Below, piece by piece: positions 10,828 to 20,392 of a stretch of 64,000 bases of DNA. The position numbers were made by a program, and so were the translations under genes. The first letter of the stretch is position 1. Each line of letters starts with the position of its first letter. Location of the stretch: contig NZ_NEGK01000003.1 in assembly GCF_002135435.1 (NCBI RefSeq), positions 124,001 through 188,000 of the forward strand, given 5' to 3'. The notes below the pieces were generated by a model, which saw only the letters and a list, made by a program, of their open reading frames with translations, was not told the origin of the DNA and searched no databases. This DNA comes from Acinetobacter sp. ANC 3813 (GTDB lineage: Bacteria > Pseudomonadota > Gammaproteobacteria > Pseudomonadales > Moraxellaceae).

Positions 10828-11631
10828 TTAATAGACGCTTGGCGCAGCGCTGCTTTGTGGCGCTGACCCGTCTTTAAATTTTGCCAACAGCTGATTCATG
10901 GATTTCATGAGCAAACTGGTGTCTACGCCTACAGCAACAAATTCAGTTCCTAGCGCTAAGTATTGTTTTGCCAGCTTTTCATCAGCCGACAATATTCCTG
11001 CTGCTTTGCCAGACGCACGGATCTTCTCAATGCTGGAAATAATAATCTCCTGCACATCTGGATGACCCGGATTGCCGCGATGGCCAAGCGCCGCCGATAA
11101 ATCTGCGGGGCCAATAAATACACCATCAACACCATCTACTTGTAAAATTGCGTCTAGATTTTCCAAGCCTTTTTTGGACTCGATCTGCACAATGACACAG
11201 ATTTGCTCATCGGCATCGTTCAAATAGGTTGTTAAATTGTTCCAGCGTGACGCACGCGCCAAGGCAGAACCCACACCGCGAATACCTTCTGGCGGATAGC
11301 GGGTTGCACTCACCATCAACTCTGCTTGTTCTGCAGACTCGACCATTGGAATGAGCAGTGTTTGCGCACCAATATCCAGCAGCTGCTTAATCAATCCTAC
11401 ATCACCTGTTACAGGGCGGACAACCGCTTGGCTCTTATAAGCCGCAATTGACTGCAATTGATGCAAAATTGTGCGCAAATCGTTTGGCGCGTGCTCACCG
11501 TCAATCAGCAGCCAGTCAAAATTCGCATTGGCTGCGATTTCCGCCGCATAGCCATCTGCCATGCCTAACCACATACCAATCTGCTGCTGTGTTTTCAGTT
11601 TTTGCTTAAAGTAGTTGGTTGTATCTAACAT
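10828..11631 (-). CDS. hpaI: 4-hydroxy-2-oxoheptane-1,7-dioate aldolase
   Basis: This class II (metal-dependent) HpcH/HpaI aldolase splits 4-hydroxy-2-oxoheptanedioate into pyruvate and succinate semialdehyde, the last carbon-carbon cleavage of the homoprotocatechuate pathway. The 267-residue chain shows the family motifs [11 protein letters not shown] (Glu46-His47), VRPVTGD (Arg72), Glu151 in QIESKKG and Asp177 in FIGPADLSA, the last two being the expected metal ligands. The C-terminal tail past residue 255 is Ser/Ala-rich. It lies 12 bases after hpaH with a GGAGAAAGG site before the ATG. Confidence 0.95.
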   Translation of the reverse strand: MLDTTNYFKQKLKTQQQIGMWLGMADGYAAEIAANANFDWLLIDGEHAPNDLRTILHQLQSIAAYKSQAVVRPVTGDVGLIKQLLDIGAQTLLIPMVESAEQAELMVSATRYPPEGIRGVGSALARASRWNNLTTYLNDADEQICVIVQIESKKGLENLDAILQVDGVDGVFIGPADLSAALGHRGNPGHPDVQEIIISSIEKIRASGKAAGILSADEKLAKQYLALGTEFVAVGVDTSLLMKSMNQLLAKFKDGSAPQSSAAPSVY

Positions 11632-11643
11632 TGCCCTTTCTCC

Positions 11644-12447
11644 TTAAACAAAACGGAACGCGATTGAACCCAGCTGATCATAATCAACATGGAAAGTATC
11701 GCCAGGACGGGCTGCTACTGGACGCGTGAACGAACCGCCCAAAATCACTTGGCCTGCTTTTAAAGTCACACCATGCGGGTGCAATTTATTGGCTAACCAT
11801 GCCACACCTTTTACAGGGTTGTTGAGTACTGCAGCCGATACACCTGATTCTTCAATCACACCATTGCGGTACAGGATTGCAGAAATTTTACGAAGGTCGA
11901 GGTCATGCGGTTTGATCGGACGCCCGCCTAATACAATGCCTGCATTGGCAGCATTGTCTGAAATAGTGTCAAATACTTTGCGGGTAATGCCCGTTTCAGG
12001 GTCTGTGTTATGCAGACGCGCATCAATGATTTCAATCGCTGGGATAATATAATCCGTTGCATCAAGCACATCGAATATTGTGCAGTTTGGACCCGTGAGG
12101 TCTTTACCTAAAATAAACGCAAGCTCGACTTCTACACGCGGCACAATAAAGCGGTCGAATGGAATGTCTGAACCCTCTTCAAACTGCATATCATCCAACA
12201 GCGCGCCATAGTCTGGTTCAGTAATATTTGAAGAGACTTGCATAGCGCGTGAAGTTAAGCCAATTTTATGACCAATCAGCTTACGGCCTTCGGCAATTTT
12301 ATGCGCTACCCATTCTTTCTGAATGGCATAGGCATCTTCAATGGTAATTTCTGGGTACTGCAGCGAAAACTGACGCATTTGCGTACGGGTTTTCTCTCCT
12401 TGGTCTAACTCTAACGCGAGAGCTTTAATTTTTTCTTGATCTAGCAT
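11644..12447 (-). CDS. hpaH: 2-oxo-hept-4-ene-1,7-dioate hydratase
   Basis: The 267-residue protein belongs to the fumarylacetoacetate hydrolase-like hydratase family (HpaH/MhpD). It adds water to the oxo-heptenedioate produced by HpaG to give the HpaI substrate. [12 protein letters not shown] at about residues 64-75 and the acidic metal-binding segment [13 protein letters not shown] near 110-120 are typical. A second family member, of the 2-hydroxypentadienoate type, is encoded at 45881-46663. The gene is 14 bases after hpaF and 12 bases before hpaI. Confidence 0.93.
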   Translation of the reverse strand: MLDQEKIKALALELDQGEKTRTQMRQFSLQYPEITIEDAYAIQKEWVAHKIAEGRKLIGHKIGLTSRAMQVSSNITEPDYGALLDDMQFEEGSDIPFDRFIVPRVEVELAFILGKDLTGPNCTIFDVLDATDYIIPAIEIIDARLHNTDPETGITRKVFDTISDNAANAGIVLGGRPIKPHDLDLRKISAILYRNGVIEESGVSAAVLNNPVKGVAWLANKLHPHGVTLKAGQVILGGSFTRPVAARPGDTFHVDYDQLGSIAFRFV

Positions 12448-12461
12448 ATGTATAAATCCGC

Positions 12462-12851
12462 TTATTTCTGTGCATTTAAGAATTGATGGATATTGTTGGA
12501 TTTGTAATTCAATACCGGATCAAGTTCTGTCATTTCAAAAGACACCGCCAGCAGACGCTTATCTTTCAAAGGCTTAAAATGTGCATCTATCAAAGCAAAT
12601 AGCTCTTCTGCAACACGCTGCCGTGTTTCCAAATCACGCCCTGCCCCAACTTTTAAGGTCATATGAATAAAGGCATAATCATGCTTGGCATCGGCAATCA
12701 CATAGTCATCCATGCGGATGGCACGGCTGCGGATACCGCCTAAAGGAAATACACCTGTTGCGCCCAAAAAGGTATTTACCTTAGTAAAGAAGTCCTGAAA
12801 GTCGATGTCATCCTTAATATTGGCGCTGTATTCAGCAATGAAATGAGGCAT
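12462..12851 (-). CDS. hpaF: 5-carboxymethyl-2-hydroxymuconate delta-isomerase
   Basis: This is a small 129-residue isomerase of the CHMI family, in the tautomerase superfamily with a catalytic N-terminal proline (Pro2 of MPHFIAEYS). It isomerises 5-carboxymethyl-2-hydroxymuconate before the HpaG decarboxylation. Length and the N-terminal MPH(F/L) motif fit E. coli HpaF. The spacing in the operon is 15 bases from hpaD and 14 bases to hpaH. Confidence 0.93.
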   Translation of the reverse strand: MPHFIAEYSANIKDDIDFQDFFTKVNTFLGATGVFPLGGIRSRAIRMDDYVIADAKHDYAFIHMTLKVGAGRDLETRQRVAEELFALIDAHFKPLKDKRLLAVSFEMTELDPVLNYKSNNIHQFLNAQK

Positions 12852-12866
12852 GATCTGAACTCCTAA

Positions 12867-13715
12867 TTATTCCACTGGGAAAATCGCGTTGATTTGACCT
12901 GTGCCTGAACTTGGGAAAGCTGGCGTCACAATTTCAACTGGCTTGCTGTAGCTGTCCCAACCCAAGAGGCCCAATAGCATTGCTGTGTCGTGCATACCGC
13001 CTTCGCCATAGCAGTACTCAGCATATTCAGGCAGCATCTCTGTGAATTCTTTCCACTCTGCGCGCTCCCACATGCCGACCACGTGCTTATCGACCTGACG
13101 GTCCCACTCACGTGTATATGAGTCCATACCGCGGTGCGCTTCACGATCCCAAATGAAGCGATGCGACAATGAACCGCTAGCAAACACAGCAACCGTACCG
13201 TCGTATTTTTCAATCGCGTTTAATAAGCCTTCACCAAATTTACGGCTGTCCTGCAGTTCATGCGATGTTAAGAACGCAGATACAGAAACCACTTTAAATT
13301 TTTTGTCTTGGTTCATATAACGCATTGGAACCAATGTGCCATATTCAAGATGTAAGCTTTCGATGTTATGCGCTTGAACACGGATACCCGTTTTGGCAAT
13401 TTCCTCTTGCATCAATTGACCGAATTCAGGGTTTCCGTCGTAATCAAATTCCATGTTTTTAATGAAGTGCGGCAGTTCATTACTGGTATATACGCCTTCA
13501 AAATGCGCGCCGCAGTTAATATGAAATGCGCTGTTGACTAGCCAATGGCTGTCAAAAACCACAATGGTATCTACACCCAATTCACGGCAGCGGCGGCCAA
13601 TTTCAATGTGACCGTCAATTGCAGCCTGACGGCAGCCATTTTGCGGACCCGGCAGTTCAGATAAATACATCGATGGCACATGCGTAATTTTTGCAGCTAA
13701 AGCGAGCTTACCCAT
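12867..13715 (-). CDS. hpaD: 3,4-dihydroxyphenylacetate 2,3-dioxygenase
   Basis: The extradiol ring-cleaving enzyme converts homoprotocatechuate to 5-carboxymethyl-2-hydroxymuconate semialdehyde. It is a class III (LigB-type) Fe(II) dioxygenase of 282 residues, unlike the VOC-fold extradiol enzymes at 49634 and 60787. Likely iron ligands are the early His of the VPSMYLSELPG region and a Glu near the C-terminal quarter; VVFDSHWLVN is the family's diagnostic segment. It lies 53 bases after hpaE, the widest gap in the operon, with no terminator in it. Confidence 0.94.
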   Translation of the reverse strand: MGKLALAAKITHVPSMYLSELPGPQNGCRQAAIDGHIEIGRRCRELGVDTIVVFDSHWLVNSAFHINCGAHFEGVYTSNELPHFIKNMEFDYDGNPEFGQLMQEEIAKTGIRVQAHNIESLHLEYGTLVPMRYMNQDKKFKVVSVSAFLTSHELQDSRKFGEGLLNAIEKYDGTVAVFASGSLSHRFIWDREAHRGMDSYTREWDRQVDKHVVGMWERAEWKEFTEMLPEYAEYCYGEGGMHDTAMLLGLLGWDSYSKPVEIVTPAFPSSGTGQINAIFPVE

Positions 13716-13768
13716 ATTCTTTCTTCCTGAAATTTTAAAATTCTTTATTCATTTCCCGAAGGGAGCGT

Positions 13769-15229
13769 TTACACGCCCCACTTTGGAATATGGTGTGAAC
13801 CCATTGAGATACATACGTTTTTCAGCTCAGTGAACACTTCTAAGCTGTACTCACCGCCTTCACGGCCTGTACCAGAACCTTTAATGCCGCCAAATGGCTG
13901 ACGTAAGTCACGCACGTTTTGACTGTTAATGAACACCATGCCTGCTTCAATGCCAGCAGCAATACGGTGCGCCTTACCAATATCCTGCGTCCAGATGTAA
14001 GATGCTAGGCCATATTCAGTGTCATTTGCCAAACGAAGCGCTTCAACTTCATCTTTGAACTTGATCAAACATACCACTGGGCCAAAGATTTCTTCTTGGG
14101 CAATACGCATACGGTTATCGACATCAGCGAATACAGTTGGCTGAACGAAGTGACCATTTTTCAAATGATCCGCTAGACCTGCTGGACGCTCTAAACCGCC
14201 TGCAACCAAGTTTGCGCCTTCTTCCATACCAATTTTGATATAGCCAGTAACTTTGTCGTAATGCGCTTTGGTGATCATTGAGCCAACTTGCGTGTTTGGA
14301 TCTTGCGGATCGCCAACCAAGATGTTTTTCGCACGGCGCGCAAATTCTTTTACGAACTCATCATATACAGACTCTTGAATGAAGATACGGCTGCCTGCAG
14401 TACAACGTTCGCCGTTTAAAGAGAAGATTGTGAATAATGCAGCATCCAATGCACGGTCAAGGTCAGCATCTTCAAAAATCACCACTGGAGACTTGCCGCC
14501 TAACTCCATTGAATATTTTTTCAAGCCTGCGCCAGCCATGATTTTACGGCCTGTCGCTGTACCGCCTGTGAATGAAATCGCACGTACATCAGGGTGTTTT
14601 ACAAGTGCATCGCCTGCATTTGCGCCATAGCCTTGAACAACGTTAAATACGCCTTCAGGAATACCCGCTTCTAGCGCTAAACGGCCCAGCTCATTTGCTG
14701 TTAATGGCGAAAGCTCAGACATTTTAAGTACAGCAGTATTACCCAATGCTAAACATGGTGCAGTTTTCCACGTTGCCGTCATAAACGGTACGTTCCAAGG
14801 AGAAACCAAACCACATACACCTACAGGCTGGTGCAGTGTGTAGTTCAGCATTTGGTCATCTACTGGATAAGTATGACCATTTAGACGTGTACATACTTCA
14901 GCGAAGAAGTTGAAGTTATGCGAAGCACGTGGAATCAGAACATTTTTGGTTTGATGGATTGGTAAACCTGTGTCTAAAGTTTCCAGTTCTGCAATTTTTG
15001 CAACGTTTTGGTCAATCAAGTCGCCCAAATTACGCATTAAACGTGCACGCTCTTTGGCTGGTGTTTTTGCCCAGCCCGGCGCTGCGCGTTTTGCTGCCGC
15101 AACAGCTAAATCAATTTCTCCCTGACCGCCGCTTGCCACTTCACCAATCGCTTGGTTAGTTGCTGGGTTGTAGTTGGTAAATGTTTCTTTGCTTTCGACT
15201 TCTTTGCCGTCAATCCAATGCTTAATCAT
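13769..15229 (-). CDS. hpaE: 5-carboxymethyl-2-hydroxymuconate semialdehyde dehydrogenase
   Basis: The 486-residue NAD-dependent aldehyde dehydrogenase oxidises the ring-cleavage semialdehyde from HpaD to the dicarboxylate used by HpaF. Catalytic Glu242 (MELGGKSP) and Cys276 (LNGERCTAGS) are present, and SPWNVPFM near 143-150 is typical of the hydroxymuconic semialdehyde branch. It starts 17 bases after hpaG2 and is followed by hpaD. Confidence 0.95.
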   Translation of the reverse strand: MIKHWIDGKEVESKETFTNYNPATNQAIGEVASGGQGEIDLAVAAAKRAAPGWAKTPAKERARLMRNLGDLIDQNVAKIAELETLDTGLPIHQTKNVLIPRASHNFNFFAEVCTRLNGHTYPVDDQMLNYTLHQPVGVCGLVSPWNVPFMTATWKTAPCLALGNTAVLKMSELSPLTANELGRLALEAGIPEGVFNVVQGYGANAGDALVKHPDVRAISFTGGTATGRKIMAGAGLKKYSMELGGKSPVVIFEDADLDRALDAALFTIFSLNGERCTAGSRIFIQESVYDEFVKEFARRAKNILVGDPQDPNTQVGSMITKAHYDKVTGYIKIGMEEGANLVAGGLERPAGLADHLKNGHFVQPTVFADVDNRMRIAQEEIFGPVVCLIKFKDEVEALRLANDTEYGLASYIWTQDIGKAHRIAAGIEAGMVFINSQNVRDLRQPFGGIKGSGTGREGGEYSLEVFTELKNVCISMGSHHIPKWGV

Positions 15230-15246
15230 GCTGTTAATCCTTTAAC

Positions 15247-16008
15247 TTAAACTGTTTGAAAAAATTCTGATTCTGAGATGATGAAGTTACGTAATTTGCC
15301 TACGCCTTCAATTTCCACAATCACTTCATCTCCCGGCACCACATCAGACAAACCTTCTGGTGTACCCGTCGCGATCATGTCGCCTGGCTGTAAAGTCATA
15401 AATGATGAGATGTATTCCACAAGGAATGGCACATCAAAAATCATGTCTGAAGTCGTGCCTTCTTGGCGCAGTTCACCATTGACCCAAGTTTTCAGCACCA
15501 AATTATTTGGCGATGGCACCAATGATTTATCAATGATATATGGGCCAACTGGCGTGGTTGAATGACGGTTTTTTACACGTAAGTTCGGACGGTAGTAGTT
15601 TTCTAAGAAGTCGCGGATCGCATAATCATTGCACAGTGTGTAACCTGCAACGTAATCCAGAGCATCTTCACGTTTCACGTTTTTCGCTGTTTTACCAATC
15701 ACGGCAACCAGCTCACACTCATAGTGCATATAGTCCACATTGTCAGGACGCCAAGTATTTTCATTATGGCCTGTATAAGTATTTGGCGCTTTAATGAAGA
15801 TGAGCGGTTCTTTTGGCGGTTCAAAAGCCAATTCACGCGCATGGTCTGCATAGTTCAAACCTAAAGCGAACATGGTGCCCTGTGCTGGCGGCAGCCATTC
15901 TACATCTTGTTCATTGAGTACTTGGCCATTCGGAAGAGTCACTTGAAGCTGATCATTCACTTCAACATTGAAAATTTCACCATTATGGCGGATGCGTGCA
16001 GTTTTCAT
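15247..16008 (-). CDS. hpaG2: Homoprotocatechuate degradation isomerase/decarboxylase, C-terminal-type subunit
   Basis: The 253-residue FAH-fold protein corresponds to the C-terminal half of the fused E. coli HpaG (FALGLNYADHARELAF followed by IFIKAPNTY). With HpaG1 it decarboxylates 5-oxo-pent-3-ene-1,2,5-tricarboxylate and isomerises the product to 2-oxo-hept-4-ene-1,7-dioate. The metal-binding carboxylates lie in HYECELVAVIGK. Here the two halves are separate genes only three bases apart, so a one-to-one complex is likely. Confidence 0.93.
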   Translation of the reverse strand: MKTARIRHNGEIFNVEVNDQLQVTLPNGQVLNEQDVEWLPPAQGTMFALGLNYADHARELAFEPPKEPLIFIKAPNTYTGHNENTWRPDNVDYMHYECELVAVIGKTAKNVKREDALDYVAGYTLCNDYAIRDFLENYYRPNLRVKNRHSTTPVGPYIIDKSLVPSPNNLVLKTWVNGELRQEGTTSDMIFDVPFLVEYISSFMTLQPGDMIATGTPEGLSDVVPGDEVIVEIEGVGKLRNFIISESEFFQTV

Positions 16009-16011
16009 TAA

Positions 16012-16671
16012 TTAGTTCCCTTCTTCCTGAATTGTATTTGTCACTGAGCCAAGCTGATCAATTTCAACACGGACTTCATCACCTGCTTGCAGATCTACAC
16101 GGCCATATGGGGTACCTGTCAGAATAATGTCACCTTCATTCAAAGGCATATATTCTGAAATTTCTTCAATAATTTGCGCAGGTGTACGAATCCAATTGGC
16201 TGTTGTTCCTTCTTGTTTCAGTTCACCGTTAACAAAAACACGCAACGTCAAGTTATTCAGATCTGTAACTGCATCTGCAGCCACAGGTGTACCTAATACA
16301 CAAAAACCGTCTTGGCATTTCGCCTTAATTGCAGGACGATAGTAACTATCTTCTGGTAAGCTCAATTCATTCACTGCCACAAAACCTGCTACATGCAACA
16401 AAGCATCATTTTCCGAAACGCGGCTGGTACTTTTGCCGATCACGATGCCAAGTGCTGGGCCTGCTTGTAAAATGTCATCTTTTTTCTTAATGACCAAATT
16501 GCCAGACGCATTGCGTGTATTGGGTGTTTTAATAAACAAAACTGGCTTCTTCGGCTCATTCACATAAGGCTTTTCATTAAACTGAGCTTGAAGTTTTTCG
16601 TATAAGCATTTGTAATTCAATGCGATACCAAAAATATTCCCATCCATGCTGATCTTTTTCAACTCACTCAT
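16012..16671 (-). CDS. hpaG1: Homoprotocatechuate degradation isomerase/decarboxylase, N-terminal-type subunit
   Basis: This 219-residue FAH-fold protein corresponds to the N-terminal half of E. coli HpaG, sharing FGIALNYK, LSLPEDSYYRPAIKAKC and GDIILTGTP. It is the first gene of the operon that runs hpaG1-G2-E-D-F-H-I and the semialdehyde dehydrogenase on the minus strand, with gaps of 3 to 53 bases. The start at 16671 has GAGAG upstream and faces hpaA across a 150-base regulatory spacer. Confidence 0.92.
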   Translation of the reverse strand: MSELKKISMDGNIFGIALNYKCLYEKLQAQFNEKPYVNEPKKPVLFIKTPNTRNASGNLVIKKKDDILQAGPALGIVIGKSTSRVSENDALLHVAGFVAVNELSLPEDSYYRPAIKAKCQDGFCVLGTPVAADAVTDLNNLTLRVFVNGELKQEGTTANWIRTPAQIIEEISEYMPLNEGDIILTGTPYGRVDLQAGDEVRVEIDQLGSVTNTIQEEGN

Positions 16672-16821
16672 TTGAGACTCTCTATCTATGATCTGATCAA
16701 TTATTGACTAGACATTTTGCAAATTAGTTAATATATTAACTTTATAATTAACATATTAACTTTTTTCAAGTACTTTTTACAGGTAAAGTTAAAAAATTAT
16801 ACTTTTCATGGACTAGAAGGT
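16672..16821. promoter_or_regulatory. Divergent hpaG1-hpaA promoter with two palindromes
   Basis: The spacer is very AT-rich. It holds the perfect palindrome GTTAATATATTAAC at 16727-16740 and the near copy ATTAACATATTAAC at 16747-16760, with centres 20 bases apart (two helical turns). This layout suits a MarR-type or other dimeric repressor. E. coli uses HpaR here, but no hpaR gene is in this window. HpaA, an AraC-type activator, would bind non-palindromic direct repeats. Confidence 0.7.
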
Positions 16822-17718
16822 ATGAATCACATGCAGATTCCAAACATCAAATTAGGTGAAGTTTACGATCAGCGCTATATGGATTCGGAAATTCATTATG
16901 ATGCGCAAGGCAAACTGGCTGACTTCTTTGGCGTGAACATGCCCGCGCACCGTCATGACGGTTTCTTTCAAATTCATTTCTTTACCAAAGGCTCGATCCG
17001 CATCTTTTTGGATGATGTGAAATATGTCTGTAAAGCGCCTGTGTGCTTTTTGACACCGCCATCCGTTGCGCATTCCTTTATTACCGATCCGATGTGTGAA
17101 GGACATGTGCTCACTGTGCAGCAAAATTTGGTCTGGCCTTTATTGCAGGTCGATTTAAAAGTGCAGAATATTGTTCCGCTGTGCATTTCACTCGATGGCT
17201 TAAAGAATAAAAACACCGAAGACCTGATGCAGCTGGAACATTACTTTGATGATTTGCAGCGAGAGTTCCAGTCCAACAAGCCGCATCGGCAAACGTCTTT
17301 AAGAAATCTGGTGACCTTAATTTTTATTCAAATGATCCGTCTTGGTGATGTTACGGCGCCGCGCATTAACAGCTGCAGCGGTGATCTCGCAACGTTCAGA
17401 TCGTTCAATGAATTAATAGAAAATCACTTTTTAGAACATTGGCCGCTGCATGAATATGCCCAGGCACTGAATGTGACCGAAACCCGTTTAAATGACATTT
17501 GCCGGCGTGTAGCGGATATTTCTTCAAAGAAACTGATATTTGACCGTCAAATGCAGGAGGCCAAACGCTTGCTGATTTTTTCGGATTCAACCATCAACAC
17601 CGTGTGCTATCAGCTGGGCTTTAAAGACCCCGCTTATTTCAGCCGCTTTTTTACCCGTCATGCAGGCGTCCGCCCATCTGACTACCGCAGTACCCATATG
17701 AATACGGTCAGAATGTAA
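16822..17718 (+). CDS. hpaA: AraC family activator of 4-hydroxyphenylacetate catabolism
   Basis: The 298-residue regulator has an N-terminal cupin-type effector domain (residues 1 to about 140, with VYDQRYMDSEIHYDAQGKLA, the pattern PAHRHDGFFQIHFF and FLTPPSVAHSF) and a C-terminal AraC double helix-turn-helix (from about 200; GFKDPAYFSRFFTRHAGVRP). These match E. coli HpaA closely. In E. coli it activates the hydroxylase genes in response to HPA. Here it is divergent from hpaG1 and probably senses HPA or homoprotocatechuate. The stop overlaps the next start by one base (TAATG), so the exporter gene is translationally coupled. Confidence 0.93.
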   Translation: MNHMQIPNIKLGEVYDQRYMDSEIHYDAQGKLADFFGVNMPAHRHDGFFQIHFFTKGSIRIFLDDVKYVCKAPVCFLTPPSVAHSFITDPMCEGHVLTVQQNLVWPLLQVDLKVQNIVPLCISLDGLKNKNTEDLMQLEHYFDDLQREFQSNKPHRQTSLRNLVTLIFIQMIRLGDVTAPRINSCSGDLATFRSFNELIENHFLEHWPLHEYAQALNVTETRLNDICRRVADISSKKLIFDRQMQEAKRLLIFSDSTINTVCYQLGFKDPAYFSRFFTRHAGVRPSDYRSTHMNTVRM

Positions 17719-18902
17719 TGTCTAAAATAGAGAATGCAGTTCCTAAATCCATCATTGTTTTACTCAGCGCTTTGGTGGCTTTTGGGCCTTTGTCCATCGA
17801 CATGTATTTGCCGAGCCTGCCTTTAATTGCTCAGGATTTGCAGACGCAAGTCAGTGAAGTACAGCAAACCATTACGTTATTCTTAATCGGCTTCAGTGCC
17901 GGCATGCTGGTCTACGGCCCGCTGTCAGACCGGTTTGGACGCAAAATGCTGCTGCTGATTGGTATGGTGATTTATATTTTAGCGACACTGGGCTGTGTCT
18001 TCTCCAGCCAAATTGAACAACTGCAGCTGTTCCGTCTACTGCAAGCCATTGGCGGCGCTAGTGCCTCTGTCTTATCTAGAGCCTTAGTGCGTGATTTATT
18101 CAGCAATGCAGAAATCCCTAAAATTCTGTCGCTGATGCATATCATCACTATTATGGCAACGCTGGCTGCCCCAGTATTGGGTGCGATGATCGCAGAGCAT
18201 TTTAGCTGGAACGCTATTTTTATCTTCTTATTCATCTATGCGCTGCTGTGCTTGATTTGGAGCAAAATTGCCATTCATGCGCCGCCCAGCACGCATATAC
18301 CGGCAGGTATCCTCAGCAACTACAAAACTGTATTGAGCCACCGCTATGCTTGGGGTTTAATGCTCAGCAACAGTTTTTCTTTTGGCGGCATGTTTGCCTA
18401 CATTACCGCTTCTTCTTTTGTCTTTATTCAGCATTATGGCTTTAGCCCAACCCAATATGGCTATCTGTTTGCTTTTAATTTATTTTCAGTTTTAGTGTTT
18501 ACCAGCATCAACACCCGCGCACTAAAATATTTTTCTTCTCTAAAACTGCTGAAGATTATGGCCTGCATATCCTGCATGTCTGGACTGTATCTAGCCTTGA
18601 TTGGCTGTTTAGACTTAAGGTCGCCTATTTGGCTCATCATTGGACTGGCTTGTTTTGTCGGTGTGACCGGATCTATCGGCGCAAACTCAATGGCCAATTT
18701 ATTGCGGATTTTACCGCAGCAAGCAGGTACAGCGTCTGGACTTTCTGTCTCCATGCAGTTTGGCATGGGCGCAATCATGAGTTATGTGGTCAGCCTATTA
18801 TTTTCCAGCTACGGCGCTGCATCTATGAATGCGGTGATTGGCATCAGCGCCAGCCTGTGCTTAATCAGCCTGCTGCTGACCAAAGGCATGCATGAAAGCT
18901 GA
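17718..18902 (+). CDS. Bcr/CflA-family MFS drug exporter coupled to hpaA
   Basis: The 394-residue permease starts like the Bcr/CflA subfamily (ALVAFGPLSIDMYLPSLP), has twelve predicted helices and the loop YGPLSDRFGRKMLLL. Family members export antibiotics, sulfonamides and cysteine. The one-base overlap with hpaA means the regulator and the exporter are made together. It may relieve stress from accumulated aromatic acids or catechols, or may simply be carried along. Annotation as an HPA importer is less likely because the subfamily is one of exporters. Confidence 0.85.
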   Translation: MSKIENAVPKSIIVLLSALVAFGPLSIDMYLPSLPLIAQDLQTQVSEVQQTITLFLIGFSAGMLVYGPLSDRFGRKMLLLIGMVIYILATLGCVFSSQIEQLQLFRLLQAIGGASASVLSRALVRDLFSNAEIPKILSLMHIITIMATLAAPVLGAMIAEHFSWNAIFIFLFIYALLCLIWSKIAIHAPPSTHIPAGILSNYKTVLSHRYAWGLMLSNSFSFGGMFAYITASSFVFIQHYGFSPTQYGYLFAFNLFSVLVFTSINTRALKYFSSLKLLKIMACISCMSGLYLALIGCLDLRSPIWLIIGLACFVGVTGSIGANSMANLLRILPQQAGTASGLSVSMQFGMGAIMSYVVSLLFSSYGAASMNAVIGISASLCLISLLLTKGMHES

Positions 18903-18933
18903 TGATTTTTATCTCAATGAATCTCTCAAAATA

Positions 18934-18960
18934 AAAAAGAGCGGTCATCCGCTCTTTTTT
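18934..18960. terminator. Bidirectional terminator
   Basis: AGAGCGG and CCGCTCT pair around TCAT, with flanking A and T runs. It lies between the plus-strand exporter and the minus-strand acid phosphatase. Confidence 0.92.
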
Positions 18961-18972
18961 ATTCGTTCAATA

Positions 18973-19710
18973 TTACTGGGTTTTAGACCATGCGCCATAA
19001 CTGACATTGGGCAGTACAATAAAGCGCTCACCAAATTGTTCTTTATTGCTTTTAACTGCTTCTGCACGTTCTTGAGGCGTCTGCTGATTGCTGAAGGCAG
19101 CTGAAAAATCATGCAGCGTATCGCCAAGCAGCATCACAACATTGTAGTCCGCACTGACCGTTTGACGGCGCTGCTCTTTAGGCGTGCCATATAATAAAAT
19201 CTGCTGGCTGTGCACTTGCGGCAAATTCAGCTGTTTCATGGCGCGTATAGTCGATGCCCGGAATTTTTCGGAGCGGTCCGAAACATAGAAAATTTTTACC
19301 CCATGCCGGTCGGCATAGTTTAAAAAATCCAAGCTGCCTTCGATGGCTTGCGGCTGTCCAGATTTTTCCCACGCATCCCAAGACTTCCAGTTGGTATAGT
19401 CTTCACAGCGTTTTAAATCCTGCACAAAAACATCTGTATTATCTAAAACAGTTTCATCTAAATCGGTCACAATCGCCAAGTTTTTAGCATTCGGATGTTC
19501 CTGCAAAATTTCTTTTAAACGATGTGTTGCTACATTAAAAGCCTGCAGTTGCAAAGCCTGTACTTCTGCAGAACGGTTTTGAAATTTCAGGCTCATACCA
19601 TATTGCTGTACAGCTGCACAATTCGGATATTCTTTAGCCTGAAGATTTGCAGCACCTAAAACAGCGAGCATCGCCAGCATTAAATTCAGGAAATTTTTTT
19701 TCACGTTCAT
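18973..19710 (-). CDS. Exported class C acid phosphatase / 5'-nucleotidase, HAD superfamily
   Basis: The 245-residue protein begins with a signal peptide ending near LQA-KEY (about residue 25) and has the class C HAD motifs VTDLDETVLDN, with the nucleophile Asp first in DLDET, and LLGDTLHDF. There is no lipobox cysteine at the cleavage site, so unlike Haemophilus e(P4) it is probably soluble in the periplasm. e(P4) dephosphorylates NMN so that nicotinamide riboside can enter through PnuC, and here a PnuC gene lies just upstream on the same strand. The start at 19710 (MNVKKNF) is preferred to 19737 because it gives a normal signal peptide. Confidence 0.85.
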   Translation of the reverse strand: MNVKKNFLNLMLAMLAVLGAANLQAKEYPNCAAVQQYGMSLKFQNRSAEVQALQLQAFNVATHRLKEILQEHPNAKNLAIVTDLDETVLDNTDVFVQDLKRCEDYTNWKSWDAWEKSGQPQAIEGSLDFLNYADRHGVKIFYVSDRSEKFRASTIRAMKQLNLPQVHSQQILLYGTPKEQRRQTVSADYNVVMLLGDTLHDFSAAFSNQQTPQERAEAVKSNKEQFGERFIVLPNVSYGAWSKTQ

Positions 19711-19800
19711 AATCAAACTCATCTCTTGGCAGCACACGGAATTGCCTTTGCAATGACTTGCCGCATCTCATTCAATCACTGAAACGTTTTAATGATGTCA

Positions 19801-20379
19801 TTACAATGTCACCTCATTTTGGCGCTGCGCGTTCCATTGCTGTTTCCACATACGCCAGCCATTCAATGCCAGCAAAATAAAGAGGAAATATAAGAACGCA
19901 GTCAAATTCAGTGATTTATACAAATACATCAGCACATAAATGGCATCTAAAATGCACCACATGGCCCAGCTTTCAATATATTTTTTGGCTGCCCAATAAC
20001 TGGCCACCAAGCTGAATGATGCCAGCATTGAATCCAGCCAAGGCAAAGAGGCTTTGGTGTAAACAGAAAACAGCAGGCCTAAAAACAAGCCGCCTGCTGC
20101 ACCAATTACAATGCTTTTTACCATCATTGGTCTATGCATATAGCCAGCAAGCAAAGGCCGATCTGCAGAAGCTTTCGACCAGCTGTACCAGCCGTAGATT
20201 TGCATAATGACAAACACCCCTTGCAAAGCGGCATCGGCAAATAAATGCACTTGGTAAAACAAAATCATATAGAGAATCACCGCAACAATATTGACCAGCC
20301 AGCAAATGCGGTACTGCTTAGAGGTAAGCCAGACCCCCAAAACATTTAAAATAAAAGCAGCGATTTCTAAATGTGTCAT
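19801..20379 (-). CDS. pnuC: PnuC family vitamin-precursor transporter
   Basis: The inner-membrane protein of 192 residues has about seven hydrophobic segments and the PnuC signatures LADAALQGVFVIMQIYGWYS, then KKYIESWAMWCILDAIYVLM. The family carries nicotinamide riboside (PnuC), thiamine (PnuT) or riboflavin (PnuX) by facilitated diffusion driven by phosphorylation in the cytoplasm. The neighbouring phosphatase favours nicotinamide riboside; the APH-type kinase and TonB receptor would also fit thiamine. It starts 13 bases after the receptor gene. No TPP or other riboswitch was found upstream. Confidence 0.9.
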   Translation of the reverse strand: MTHLEIAAFILNVLGVWLTSKQYRICWLVNIVAVILYMILFYQVHLFADAALQGVFVIMQIYGWYSWSKASADRPLLAGYMHRPMMVKSIVIGAAGGLFLGLLFSVYTKASLPWLDSMLASFSLVASYWAAKKYIESWAMWCILDAIYVLMYLYKSLNLTAFLYFLFILLALNGWRMWKQQWNAQRQNEVTL

Positions 20380-20392
20380 ATGTCCTACCTAT

